Of a DNA stretch of 64,000 bases, positions 23,545 through 33,864 are shown piece by piece (position 1 is the first letter of the stretch; every line of letters begins with the position of its first letter). Below the pieces are notes generated by a model that saw nothing but the letters and a program-made list of their open reading frames with translations, ran no database searches and was not told the origin of the DNA. This DNA comes from Castanea sativa (taxonomy: Eukaryota > Streptophyta > Magnoliopsida > Fagales > Fagaceae), in contig NC_134023.1 of NCBI RefSeq assembly GCF_040712315.1, positions 17,989,442 to 18,053,441 on the forward strand. The letters are read 5' to 3'. A program made the position numbers and the translations under genes.

Positions 23545-24864
23545 CTACGCAATACGGCCTTGAGCGGCAACTCGGGTCAAAACAACCACGGTATGAGATT
23601 GGAAATAATGAGGAAGTTTGCGCGTGGCGTGGACTACGGCCCGAAGTGCCTTTTCCAAGGGCAAATAGCGCACCTCGGCTTCATTCAAGGACTTACTAAC
23701 ATAGTAGATCGGCCTCTGCACTCCATTTTCATTCCTTATAAGGACTAGACTCACCGCATGAATAGCCACGGCCGGATAAGCGAATAACACCTCGTCCACC
23801 TCGGGCGAGATAAAATGGGTGGCCGAGATAGATATTGCTTAAGTTTGTTGGAAAGGCCGACTCACAATCCTCGGTCCATTGAAACCCTTTCCACTTGTTC
23901 GGCAAGAATCGAAAGAAAAGACGGCACCGGTCATGGCCAGAAATAAATCTGCTCAACGCGAGCAATCATTCCGGTCGGTTCGAATTTCCTTTGGGTTCCG
24001 AGGCGGCCGCAAATTCGAATAGCCTTAACTGCCTGGGTTCACCTCTATGCCCCTATGAGTGATCATATATCCTAAGAACTTTCCGGATCACGCCAAAAGA
24101 ACACTTGGAGGCGTTGAGGCGCAACTTATACTTCCTCGGCATTTGGAAGGTGTCGGCCAAATCGTCATGTGCGAAAGGTACCGTCTTACTCTTTACCACC
24201 ATATCATCCACGTATACTTCTATGTTTTTCCCCGATTCTTTGTTCAAACATTCGGGTCATCATTCTTTGATAAGTAGCCCCGGCATTTTTTAACCCAAAT
24301 GGCATGACCTTATAATGATAGTTCCCCGTTGGAGTAATGAAAGCGATCTTCTCCCCGATCCTCTAACGCCTGCGGAATTTGGTGGTAACCACGAAAGGCG
24401 TCCAAGAAACTCATCCGAGGATGTCCGAACGGTGGCATCTACTCGGTTGATCAATCCGTGGCATTGGGAAAGAATCTTTAGGACGGGCCTTGTTCGGACT
24501 CGTAAAGTCCACACATACTCTCCACTTGCCGTTTTTCTTCTTAACGACAACGGTATGAGCCAACCATTCGGGGTAGAAAACTTCTTTGATAGCCCCCGCC
24601 CTTTTTGAGTTTAAGAACCTCTTCCTTCACGGCCCTCGAATGCTCTCGGGAAGATCGCCGAGGTGGTTGCCTCCTCGGAACGATGGCCGGATTGACGTTT
24701 AAACGATGACAAATAAAGCTCGGATCTACGCACGGAGCCTCATGGGGTCCCACGCAAAGACATCTACATTGTCCTTCGGGGAATTCCAACAACTCCATCT
24801 TCTCTTGGTATGGCAAAAGTATGCCAACTTGGAAGAACTCTCTACGGATCATCTGCTTTATCAC
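23545..24864 (-). pseudogene. Tat reverse transcriptase and RNase H
   Basis: The catalytic box is visible at 24053-24247 (IEVYVDDMVVKSKT). The thumb/connection part (KWKGFQWTEDCESAF) is at 23729-23965, and the RNase H start is at 23545-23799 (RPIYYVSKSLNEAEVRYLPL). The N-terminal part of RT lies in 24290-24864. At least four frame changes break it in this sequence, so the element looks non-autonomous as written. Confidence 0.85.
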
Positions 24865-24903
24865 AAACTTCTCTAACTCCTCGCAAACGGCCTCATCTTC
24901 TCG

Positions 24904-25436
24904 TCATCGCTCCGGGTGCCTCGGAGGGCGGTAATTGCTATGACTCTGGATGGGCAAGGTTGATAACTCGACTTCGGCGGACGAAATCTTGCGGCCGATA
25001 TGCATTGCACAGCCTACCTCGCTGGAGGATTTCCTCAACATGTTCCCCGAGGGGAATTTAACCTTAACGTGCAAGGTAGAGGAGACGGCTCCCCGGGCGT
25101 GCGGCCATGGCCTGGCGAGGATGGTTTGTATATGGAGAGTACGCGTCAACCACAATGAAATCTACTTCAACCGTTTCGTGCCGGATTGTACGGGTAAACG
25201 GATCTGTCCTTTTGGCACAACGGCTCTCCTTCAAAGCTAATAAGAGGTGAGTCATAAAGAGTTAAATCTTCCAACTCCAACCTTAACCCCTTAAATAGAT
25301 CGGGGTACATGATATACGCACCGCTGCCACGATCTATCATCACCCTCTTCACGTCATAATTCCTGTCGAGGGTAACCACAAGAGCATCGTCATGGGGCTG
25401 GATAGTCCCTATTTTATCCTCCTCGGAGAAACCCAA
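24904..25436 (-). pseudogene. Tat aspartic protease region
   Basis: 25167-25436 encodes a retropepsin-like segment with the active-site loop RVMIDRGSGAYIMYPDLF. Most plant gypsy proteases have D-x-G-S in this place, so DRGS fits. The downstream frames (25064-25255, 24904-25155) continue the polyprotein in shifted frames. Confidence 0.75.
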
Positions 25437-25439
25437 GAC

Positions 25440-26922
25440 AGTAAAGTGCTCTTTAATTTCTTCGGCCTACCACCCACATCCTCGGCACAACGGATGGGAA
25501 ACCGCCATGACCCTAGTGGGACTGGGCCGGTCTGCGCTGTGTGCGGCGAAGATAACGTTAATTGTTCCCAAATCTTGGCCGAGATGAAGCTGTTCCTCTC
25601 AGTTGTTCGAACCAACTTGTGACACTTCGCCCGGTGGGTGAGCACAAATCTTGCTTCAACTTTCCCTCACCGACGAGCCGCTCTAGATGGTTCCACGAGT
25701 CCGACGGTTCTCGGTAGTGTGGCCCACATCTTGATGGTGCGACGAGAAAAGGTTTTGATTTCTTCTTGCGGGGTCCCCCTGCCATCTTGCCGGAGCCATC
25801 CGAAGAAAGGCTCCTTGCGAACTTTTTCTAATAACTGCACCGGTTCTCGGAACACGGTATTTACGGCTGAGGTCTTTGCCAAGCCGGATTGTCCGATGTA
25901 ATCCCTCCTCGGCTTGTTGTTGTAATATCTGTCCGACCTGAAATCCCTTCTCTCCTGCGGGATAACCGTCTCCTTCCCTTTTCCCTGCTGCTGGTCTTCC
26001 TCTCCCCTTTTATATTCATCAATACGATCCATAAGACGGCGTACGGCCGCGGACGGGCTTTTCGTCAAAGATTTTCGTAGGTCGTGATCAGTAGGGAGGC
26101 CCACCTTAAAGGTATTAAGCGCCACCTCATCAAAGTCGCCGTCTATTTCATTAAACATCTCCCAGTATCTGTCGGAGTATGCTTTTAGTGTCTCCCCTTC
26201 CTTCATGACCATGGATAGCAACGAGTCCAATGGCCGAGGGACTCTGCTACACGTGATGAACCGCGAGGCAAAGGCTCTAGTTAGTTCCCCAAACAAGCCT
26301 ACAGACCCCGATTTGAGACCGTTGAACCATCTCGCATAGCCACAGTCCCAAGGGCCGGAGGGGAAGACTTTACACATCAAAGTCTCGTTGTGTGAGTGTC
26401 TTGCCATCCTTTGGTTGAAGTGACTCACGTGCTCCACGGATCAGTCCGGCCATTATAGATGGTAAACGTGGGTGGGTGAACCTCCCGGGAAGCCTCCCCT
26501 CTCAATCCTACGTGAAAACGGAGATTTAGAGAGTTGGTGCAACGCCACACTCATGGTATCGTTGCCTAAGCCCCTAGGACGAAGCTTCTTACGTCTCGCG
26601 GATTGAGTGGTCGTTCTCCTCACCCCGGAGGATGTTGCACCTTGGTGGGGGAATATGACCTTGAACTGTAGCCATGTCCCCAATCCTTCTGCGAGGAAGA
26701 ACTAGATGAGGACGGGGAAACCTTACGTTTAGCACGGCGTAACTTCCTCTTCAACGAGTGATTTCCTTCTCGCATGGATTTAGAACCCTCATCTTGGGTA
26801 GTGCTACCCCCTCGTAGAGTATGGCTAGCGCACAGGTATTCGCTATGGACGCTTCCCTCACGATCTCTACGATGTTCAAGACGTTCGAAATGATCTTCCG
26901 GTTGTGATCCTGTGACTCGCAT
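25440..26922 (-). pseudogene. Tat gag region
   Basis: 25667-26437 encodes a retrotransposon gag capsid domain (GLFGELTRAFASRFITC, then GETLKAYSDRYWEMFNEIDG) followed by a charged, Gln-rich tail. The N-terminal frames 26620-26922 and 26453-26683 are rich in Arg/Ser. Frameshifts separate the three pieces and the gag-protease junction. Confidence 0.85.
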
Positions 26923-26977
26923 GGTGAGAGCCTAAGCCTGCCATAATATCCCTACTACTTCCAGGACTAGATTTCAT

Positions 26978-26991
26978 GAGACGGCGCCAAT
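26978..26991 (-). other. Primer-binding site
   Basis: Directly inside the 5' LTR the minus strand reads TTGGCGCCGTCTC. A TGGCGCC start is complementary to a tRNA 3' end ending in GGCGCCA. I do not assign the tRNA species. Confidence 0.7.
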
Positions 26992-27739
26992 TGTAAGTGC
27001 ACAATTGCACTGGACCCAAGAACGATTATGGGCTCGGGCCCAATGAGCCTTAAACAATAATAATTTGTAGAGTGTGGGCGTGAAACCCGGGTTAGAAGTT
27101 GGTGAGGATTAAATGACAAACTAAAGATTGCAAGTAATTGAAAACAACAAGGAATATTGTAATTGGGCCTCCTCGGACGTAAGCCGAGAGCCGTTCTTAT
27201 ATTATCTCTCTCTTTGTCTTTTTTCTTTTTTTAGGTTACGAAAGTCCATCCCCTTGTCTGTTCTAAGTCCTCCCTTAAATACTCTTCTTTTTAATACTTT
27301 ATACACGTGTTGCCCCAACTCCTCCCTTAGCCTAGATATTTCTTTTCTTAGTGCCTTTGAACAGTAACTAGAAGTTTCCCTTCCACTGTTCAAGTGTCAC
27401 CTCCCCATTAATGCGGCCAGGGTGGTAGGTGCAGGGTCTTTAATGTGGAGGTAGCAGCCTTTATCTTTGACATTTCTTCAACACCGGTGCTTCTGGGGCA
27501 TTCTAGGGTTTCCCCCTTTAACCATTGGCCTTAACTGTGCCATCCCCTAACCTTTACTATGAAATCCCGAGTTCTTTGGTGCTCATCCGAGGGTAAGTTC
27601 ACCCTCGGCTGGGTCCTCGGATCTTCGGCGCATGGGCTGATCCATAGTATTAACAACTTCTAAACCCAGGGTCAGGTCGGCCCTCCTTAACACGGCCCAA
27701 AAGGCCCATGTTCCCATCAGGATCTTTTTACCCCCCACA
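26992..27739 (-). repeat. 5' LTR of the Tat element
   Basis: 748 bp with ends TGTAAGTGCAC...CCCCCCACA as read on the plus strand. It is followed by the ATTAG target duplication at 27740-27744. The outer half (after about 27260) agrees with the solo LTR at 49379; the inner start carries private CAG/CTG changes. Confidence 0.95.
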
Positions 27740-27744
27740 ATTAG

Positions 27745-28146
27745 CTAACTAATAGTATATTTTTGATTTTATAGTTATTTTCAAAAAAATATCCCATAAA
27801 AAATTGTAAACATTGTCCATTAACTTGTATTTTTTGCCATCCTATACACTAAAAATCACCAAAATTTTCAAGAAAACACTTTTTATGTAACAAATGAATT
27901 GTTAGAGTGCCTTTTGGGGTAGCTTATTCCATTTATTTATAAAAAATGCTAAGATCACAATTTTTACTATAACTTTTGCACTACAATTTGCCTACAAGGC
28001 AAGTTATGAGTGATAAAATAAAAGTGGTGGGTTCATGTGGGTCCACAACTTCACCAACCACACGCCACGTGAATAAGTTACAACAAAAATTATGATCCTA
28101 ACATTACTCTTTACTTATTTTGCAATTTACTAGGTCCCACGTGGGG
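27745..28146. other. Intergenic, with a small MITE-like hairpin
   Basis: AT-rich DNA. A segment at about 27943-28108 has inverted ends (AATGCTAAGATCACAATTTTT and AAAAATTATGATCCTAACATT), suggesting a small MITE. No clear target duplication could be fixed. Confidence 0.5.
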
Positions 28147-28898
28147 TTTATTTAGGACACCCAAATCCTCAAGTGGACTATTGTCTATTGTGCTACCATA
28201 TGTGGCCATGCATTCTTGCCTTTTATAAAGTTGTTTCAAACCAATACAAATTAATTTTCAAATGTCCTTCTCATAAAAAAATTTCAAATGTCACATGGTT
28301 TTAGAAATTGGATCGGACCATAATTTGATCTAGTAAAAATCATAAAAATCGACATTTTACCTATAAAAACAGTTGGTTTAGCCGGTAAAAACTGAGAACC
28401 AAACTGATTTTTGGTTCCTTGACTTGTCCAATTTTTAAAATCATGTACACACACACACATATATATATAGCATGGTGGATGGAACTTGGGACCTCTAGAT
28501 TTACATCACGTCCTTCAAATCCAATAGACCCACCACCTTAATCTCCCTTAATGGACTCTCATATTTACTTTTTAAATACTATTAGAAAAAGTTGTAAATT
28601 TTATGTTATTATAACATAGTTCTAATTTGTACTTGGAATTCAAAAGAAGTTGAAAATGAAAGAGTTTTTTTTTTTTTTTGTTAGATATCTCTATTAGAAA
28701 CACTTGGAGGTGCCAGTCAGTTGAGCTGCAAGGTTCTTAAATGTCATTTTAAAAAACGTTGTCTCAAGAATTGGCTTCTTAAAATTGAGATCATATGCAA
28801 TTGCATCATGCAATTACCCCATTTACTTTACTTTTTTTTTTTTTTTACATTTTTTACTTTTTAACTTTAACTTTTTAATTCTTTGTAATATTTTTTTA

Positions 28899-29324
28899 TG
28901 GGCAAATTACAACTTACCTACCTGTGGTTTGGCTAAAATTTAAGTTACTTACCTGTGGTTTAAAATTTGACAATTTATCATCTGAGGTTTGACCAAAATT
29001 TAAGTTGCATATCTATGGTTTGAAATCCCACTATGCAAGTGTTTGGCTAAATTCTTTTTTATTTTATTTGATATTGTATTTTTATGTTTCTTATTTTTTT
29101 GAAGGAAAGAGATATAAAAGTGGAGTAAAATTACATATTTAGCCGTGTTTTTAACAAAGGTGGGGTTAAGGAAAAGTGGAGTAAAATTACATATTTAGCC
29201 ATGTTTTTAACAAAGGTGGGTTAAGGAAAATCTAATTGAGCTAGGATAAACTATCAAATTTCAAATCACGGGTAGACAATTTAAATTTAAGTCAAATCAT
29301 TAGTGGGAAAGTTGTAATTTGCCA
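28899..29324. mobile_element. MITE related to the one at 13450
   Basis: Ends GGGCAAATTACAACTTACC and GAAAGTTGTAATTTGCC are inverted repeats and resemble those of 13450-13827. The flanks are T-rich and a 9-bp duplication is only approximate. Inside, a 56-bp unit containing AGTGGAGTAAAATTACATAT is tandemly repeated (29119-29231). Confidence 0.7.
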
Positions 29325-29578
29325 TTATTTTATTTAATGGTTGAGATTGAAAATTGTTTTTTCTAACTTTCAATCTCAACCATTTATTGCTATTGCATCA
29401 AGTGCAATACCCTCAATCTAGCTTCTTATAACAACTAGTTTGTAACCATATGCATATACATTGAATACATTTACAAATAAGCATAATCAAATGCATATTA
29501 CAATTTTAACAAGTTTATATATAATGTTTGTATATTTGAAATTATAAAATAGCTATTAATATAATAAGTGTGGGAGTA

Positions 29579-30330
29579 AAAGGACCCAAGCAGGTATTTG
29601 GGCCTTTAGGCTCTAGCAAGGAGGGCCAATCTGCTCTGGAGTTAAGAATTGGTTAGTACTACGAATCGGCCCATACGCCGAGGGTCCGAGGATACAGCCG
29701 AGGGTGAGTTTCTCCTCGGATAGATCCAAGAGGATTTAGAGATTCACTACGAAGGGCAAGGCAAAATTCTGGAAGGACTGTTGGTTAAAGGGAGAAACTC
29801 TGAGCCTTCGAGGTACACCGATGTGGGAAAAATACCAAAAGCAAAGGCTGCCACCTCCACATTAAAGACCATGCACCTACCTCCCTGGCCGCATTAATGG
29901 GGAAATGACCCCTGAACAGTAGGACTGAAACTTCTGGTCACTATTCAAAGGCACTAAGAAAAGAAATATCTAGGGAGGAGGGGGTTGGAACAACACGTGG
30001 ATAAAGTATCAGGAAAAGAAGTATTTAAGGGAGATGAACGCCAAAGAAGGGGGGGGGGGGGGGAGAGAAAAACAAAGAAAAAATTAAGAATTGTAATCTT
30101 TAAGAAAGAAAGAGAAATAATACAGGGGGAGTCCTCGGCTTACGTCCGAGGAGGTCCATTTGCAATTATCGTTTATTATTTACAAGTGTTTGTAACTTTT
30201 GGTCTGTTATCAAGTTCTCAGTACTTCTAACCTAGGTTTCAAGCCCACACTCTACAAATTTCATTGTTTAAGACTCATTAGGCCTGAGCCCGTAGTTGTC
30301 TTTGGGTCCAGGTACAATTGTGCACTTACA
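29579..30330 (+). mobile_element. Solo LTR of the Tat family, inverted
   Basis: 752 bp, reading TGTGGGAGTAAAAGGACCC to TGCACTTACA on the plus strand, the reverse complement of the LTRs of the element at 15775-27739. It is flanked by ATAAG on both sides (29574-29578 and 30331-30335). No internal region is present, so it is a solo LTR, normally made by LTR-LTR recombination. It is older than the full-length copy, judging by visible divergence. A G-run interrupts it at 30050-30062. Confidence 0.92.
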
Positions 30331-30589
30331 ATAAGTTTATTTGAAACAAATAAAAAAATCATTTAAATTGTTATCCATGAAATTCTCAAATTTAGTTTGT
30401 CCATTAGAACTTTTTGTGCTATGATTTGATTTTTTTTTTTTAAGTTTGAAATTGAAGTGTTTTTTCTTCTTCTTTTAAAACCAGAGCTTGTTGGGATATT
30501 CAAACTCGTTTTAGTACAAAAACTAAGCAAAATTAATACTTCCATATATACACACAGATTCTTTTAGATACCTCTAATTCATAATTTTT

Positions 30590-32770
30590 TTTTTCTCAAA
30601 AAAAAATCATAAATATTCTCATATATTTGACCTTTTGACAACTCAACAAGCCCTTTTTTTTTTCTTTTTCTTTTTTAGAGAATCAAACAACTCAATAAGC
30701 TAATATGTGTGGGTGAAGCAATTCGGTCAAGCCAAAGCATAAACAAAAAATTGGTGTTATTAGCTCTCCAACTACACCTTCGAGGTATAGCAAAAATAGA
30801 CTCGTTTTGCTCGATTTTTAAGAAATGACACTTCAACCCTAAACGATTAAAACAATTGACAGTTCACCTATTTTATTTATTTTTTCCTCGAATTATTTTG
30901 GGGGCCAAGTATCAATTATTTTGATTATTTGAGGTGCAGAGTGTTATTTTTTGAAAATTCAAGTATAATAAGTCTAGTTCACTATACTTAAAGAGTGTCA
31001 ATCTAATTCACCCTATATTTTATACCATATGATAACCCGATCACAATTTAGTATACAAATTTTCAATTACTAAATTTGATCTTTTAGGATTTGACCTAAA
31101 ATGAAATTGTTAAGATTCCATCTAAAGAGCACTCACGTTGGCTAAGCCAATTTTTTTAATATTTTGAATTTTAACTACCAATTTTTCGAAACCCTACACG
31201 AACATTTGATTCTCTAATCTAAACTATTAATCATTTAAACATTCTTTCTTCATTCTTTTTTTTTTTTTTTTTATCCAACCAATTCGCTTTTGTATTTTCT
31301 TAGTTTTCCCCTCTTTTCTCAATAAACAAACAAAGGCAGATCTCAACAAACAATAAAAGGCAGAGGACCACCAGTACCCAAATCCACCCAATTCTCTTTT
31401 TGTATTTTCTTTAGTCTTCCCTTGTTTTTTTAGCAAACAAACAAATGCATAACCAAATCAAACCTTTATTATTTCCACCCAATTCTGTTCTGTATCATGG
31501 GCAGCGCTACAGATCATTCAGGGGTTCAAATGAACCCCTTGACTTCAAAAATATATATATATATATATATATTATACAAAATATTTTTTTTAGTTTAATA
31601 CTTTAATTTATTCTTAAAAATATTTTTTTTTCACAACTTGACTTAAATCTTGTACACCTTTATTACAAGTTTTTTAGACTCTAAGAGTAAAGATTAAGTG
31701 TTTGTGAATTATTAGTGTCATTCTTTATTATAAATTTATATTATATGTGTGTGTGTGTCAAATACATTACTTTTTATTATAATGCTATTTGTGTGAATTA
31801 TGATGTGTAGATGTTTGTGTGTATAGTATAAATACATGATATAACTTTATAGAATTTAATGATTAGGAAATAGAGTTTTTTTTTTTTACATGTTTGTGTA
31901 TTGATATCATATTATAATAACTTTTTTTTTTATAAAGTTAGTAAAATTCAAGAAAAAAAATTGTAAAGTTAATATTTGTGGCATTTGATTGGTTAAGTAG
32001 GCACATAGTGTATAATATTATATAATATGAATAAGTATAATTGTGTGTGTCAATAATTAATACGGAGCCAATGAATTGAGAATTAAGATTAGTCATTTAG
32101 TTTAAAGTATTTTAATAAAAACAAAGACAAATAGATAATAACAACTGCATAAAGATAAAAATGTTAGGCAAACTTAATAAAATAAAATGGTCACAGGCTT
32201 ATAGCTACTCACATTGGTAATAGACACTCATAATGAATTATCACATAACAATTTAAAATTTGAAAACTTGTAAAAAGAAATTGTAAAATTTCATGTTTTA
32301 TTATTATTTTTGTCGATAACTTGATATATTCAAATTCTTTTTATATTAAAATTTTTTTAATTTAAATTTTTTAATGACTCTCCTAAACAAAATTCCTGGA
32401 ACAGCCACTCTTTTGTTTTTTCTTTAGTTTTCCCTTGTTTTCTTAGCAAATAAACAAAGGCGTAAGACCGCCACAACTCAAACCACAACCAAATTTTAAC
32501 CAACAACCCAAATGAAATACACAGTGCCAAATGAAAGCCACAAGTCAACCCACAACCTAAATGAAACCCACTAGTACATCCAAACCAAATCCAGAACCAA
32601 ATCAAACACACAAATAGGCTGCAAAACAATATCTATTCTCTGTAGATGTGACCAAGTTGTACTTTAGCTATCAACCAACCACGACTCTTCTTTATCTAGG
32701 CTTGAAATTGACTAGGTAGAAAGCATTACGATACTTCGCATGGCATAGGAAGAGTTAGGTCTTTCCCAAA
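30590..32770. other. AT-rich intergenic DNA, no gene
   Basis: Low-complexity sequence with a (TA)n run at 31552-31572. Three diverged copies of a short block (TTTTCTTTAGTTTTCCCTTG and variants, followed by AAACAAAGGC) lie near 31290, 31395 and 32415. A segment starting GGGCAGCGCTACAG with TCAAATGAACCCCTTGACTT (31500-31545) resembles an end of a DNA transposon but could not be bounded. No coding region is supported. Confidence 0.55.
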
Positions 32771-33047
32771 GGGCTTTGATTGTTTCACATTCTTAATGGT
32801 CCGTTTGGATTGAGGGAGAGAGGGGCAGAGTAGAGTAGAGTAGATTTAGCACAAAATTAGCTTATTTTTAGCCAACTCTACTCTACTTCCCTCCACTCCC
32901 CCTCCATCCAAACAGGTCATAAATGTGAAATTTTACATAATGTCTACACTTTCACATTAAATATCTACATTTTACACATAATATGAAAGAGTAAGGACAT
33001 GAAGTGAAGAAGTGTGGACATTGTTAAATGTGAAACAACCGAAGCCC
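32771..33047. mobile_element. MITE-like hairpin containing another MITE
   Basis: Outer inverted ends are GGGCTTTGATTGTTTCACATT and AATGTGAAACAACCGAAGCCC. The inner element at 32797-32919 sits close to the left arm. Internal AT-rich sequence repeats the TTTCACATT/AATGTGAAA motif. Confidence 0.65.
32797..32919. mobile_element. Tourist-like MITE (PIF/Harbinger type)
   Basis: A 123-bp element with ends TGGTCCGTTTGGATTGAGGG and CCTCCATCCAAACAGGTCA and a 3-bp TAA duplication on each side (32794-32796 and 32920-32922). A 3-bp TTA/TAA duplication is the mark of PIF/Harbinger. Confidence 0.78.
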
Positions 33048-33864
33048 ATGGTCATATTTTGTGATTTAACATTTGAGCCAAGCCTTTAAGTTCTGGCCAG
33101 TAGGCCACCACACATTTGATCTCCATAAAATATTCTACAGGTTATTGCACCAGTGACACTATGCCAATAAATTGCATGTGTAACACCTAGGCGTACCAGT
33201 TTATGCCTTTATGGGATCCAATTTATATTCCTTTTAGGCGTAGCAATCCAAAATTATACATTCTTGGGCTTTGATATTGACACTTACAAAATTTAGTACA
33301 AGAAAAGGAGCATTATTTCTACTATAGAAGACTAGCATTTCAGCAATTTCTTTACAAAGAAATCATCAACTTACATTTTTGCAATTGCATTACAAACAAA
33401 TAATGGGCTTAAATTCCAGGTATTGTTTACACAATAATCATCAATGTCTCTGATTAGAAGTACCTCCATTTTGACCCTTCATTAAATGCCTCTTTCTCCG
33501 ATGGTACAATTGTCAGATTCCACATCTTTTCACATAATTGGAAATTCTGCTCCGTACATCACAAAAATACCCAATGTTGGAGCAGCTGCAACAGTCAATA
33601 AAAAAAAAAAGATGGAAAATCTATACACTGATTTCTTCATCAAACAAATTCCAAGTTATGCATGTGTCCCATTCACAATGTGAAATGAAGAAAATATGCA
33701 ATTAGTCAGACAAGGTGGTGGGGGTGGGGATTGGATTATTGGAAACAAGAAAAAGAACCGACCCTAATTTCTGTTTAGAATCAACTAATATGGAGCACAT
33801 CTTTGCTAAAATATAGAAGTACACACCTTAGAAAGGAACTTGACTCACTGTTGTTACTATATTT
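33048..33864 (-). other. Region downstream of the translocator gene
   Basis: No gene is seen. The part nearest the stop codon (33864 and below) is the probable 3' UTR, but no polyadenylation site can be fixed. Confidence 0.4.

Larger units (their letters stand above)
15775..27739 (-). mobile_element. Full-length Ty3/gypsy LTR retrotransposon, Tat lineage
   Basis: An 11.97-kb element with both LTRs (15775-16526 and 26992-27739), a matching ATTAG target duplication, primer-binding site, polypurine tract, and gag-protease-RT-RNase H-integrase in that order on the minus strand. The 5' LTR is therefore the one at high coordinates. Lineage evidence: an extra RNase H-like domain between the RT-linked RNase H and integrase, a long 3' region with tandem repeats, and an additional gene on the opposite strand before the 3' LTR, all known for Tat/Retand/Grande-type elements. 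The coding regions are split by many frameshifts in this sequence. Some may be sequence errors rather than decay (see findings). Two solo LTRs of the family lie at 29579-30330 and 49379-50129. Confidence 0.93.
28147..30580. repeat. Copy 2 of the old intergenic duplication
   Basis: Diverged counterpart of 13135-14420, opened by a MITE (28899-29324) and a solo LTR (29579-30330). Shared blocks include GGACACCCAAATCCTCAAGTG, CATTCTTGCC, AGTTCTAATTTGTACTTGGA and AATACTTCCATATATA. No gene. Confidence 0.5.

Noticed and set aside
25392..26080. Plus-strand frames opposite gag and protease
   Set aside because: Shadows of the gag-pol coding strand with no recognisable domain.
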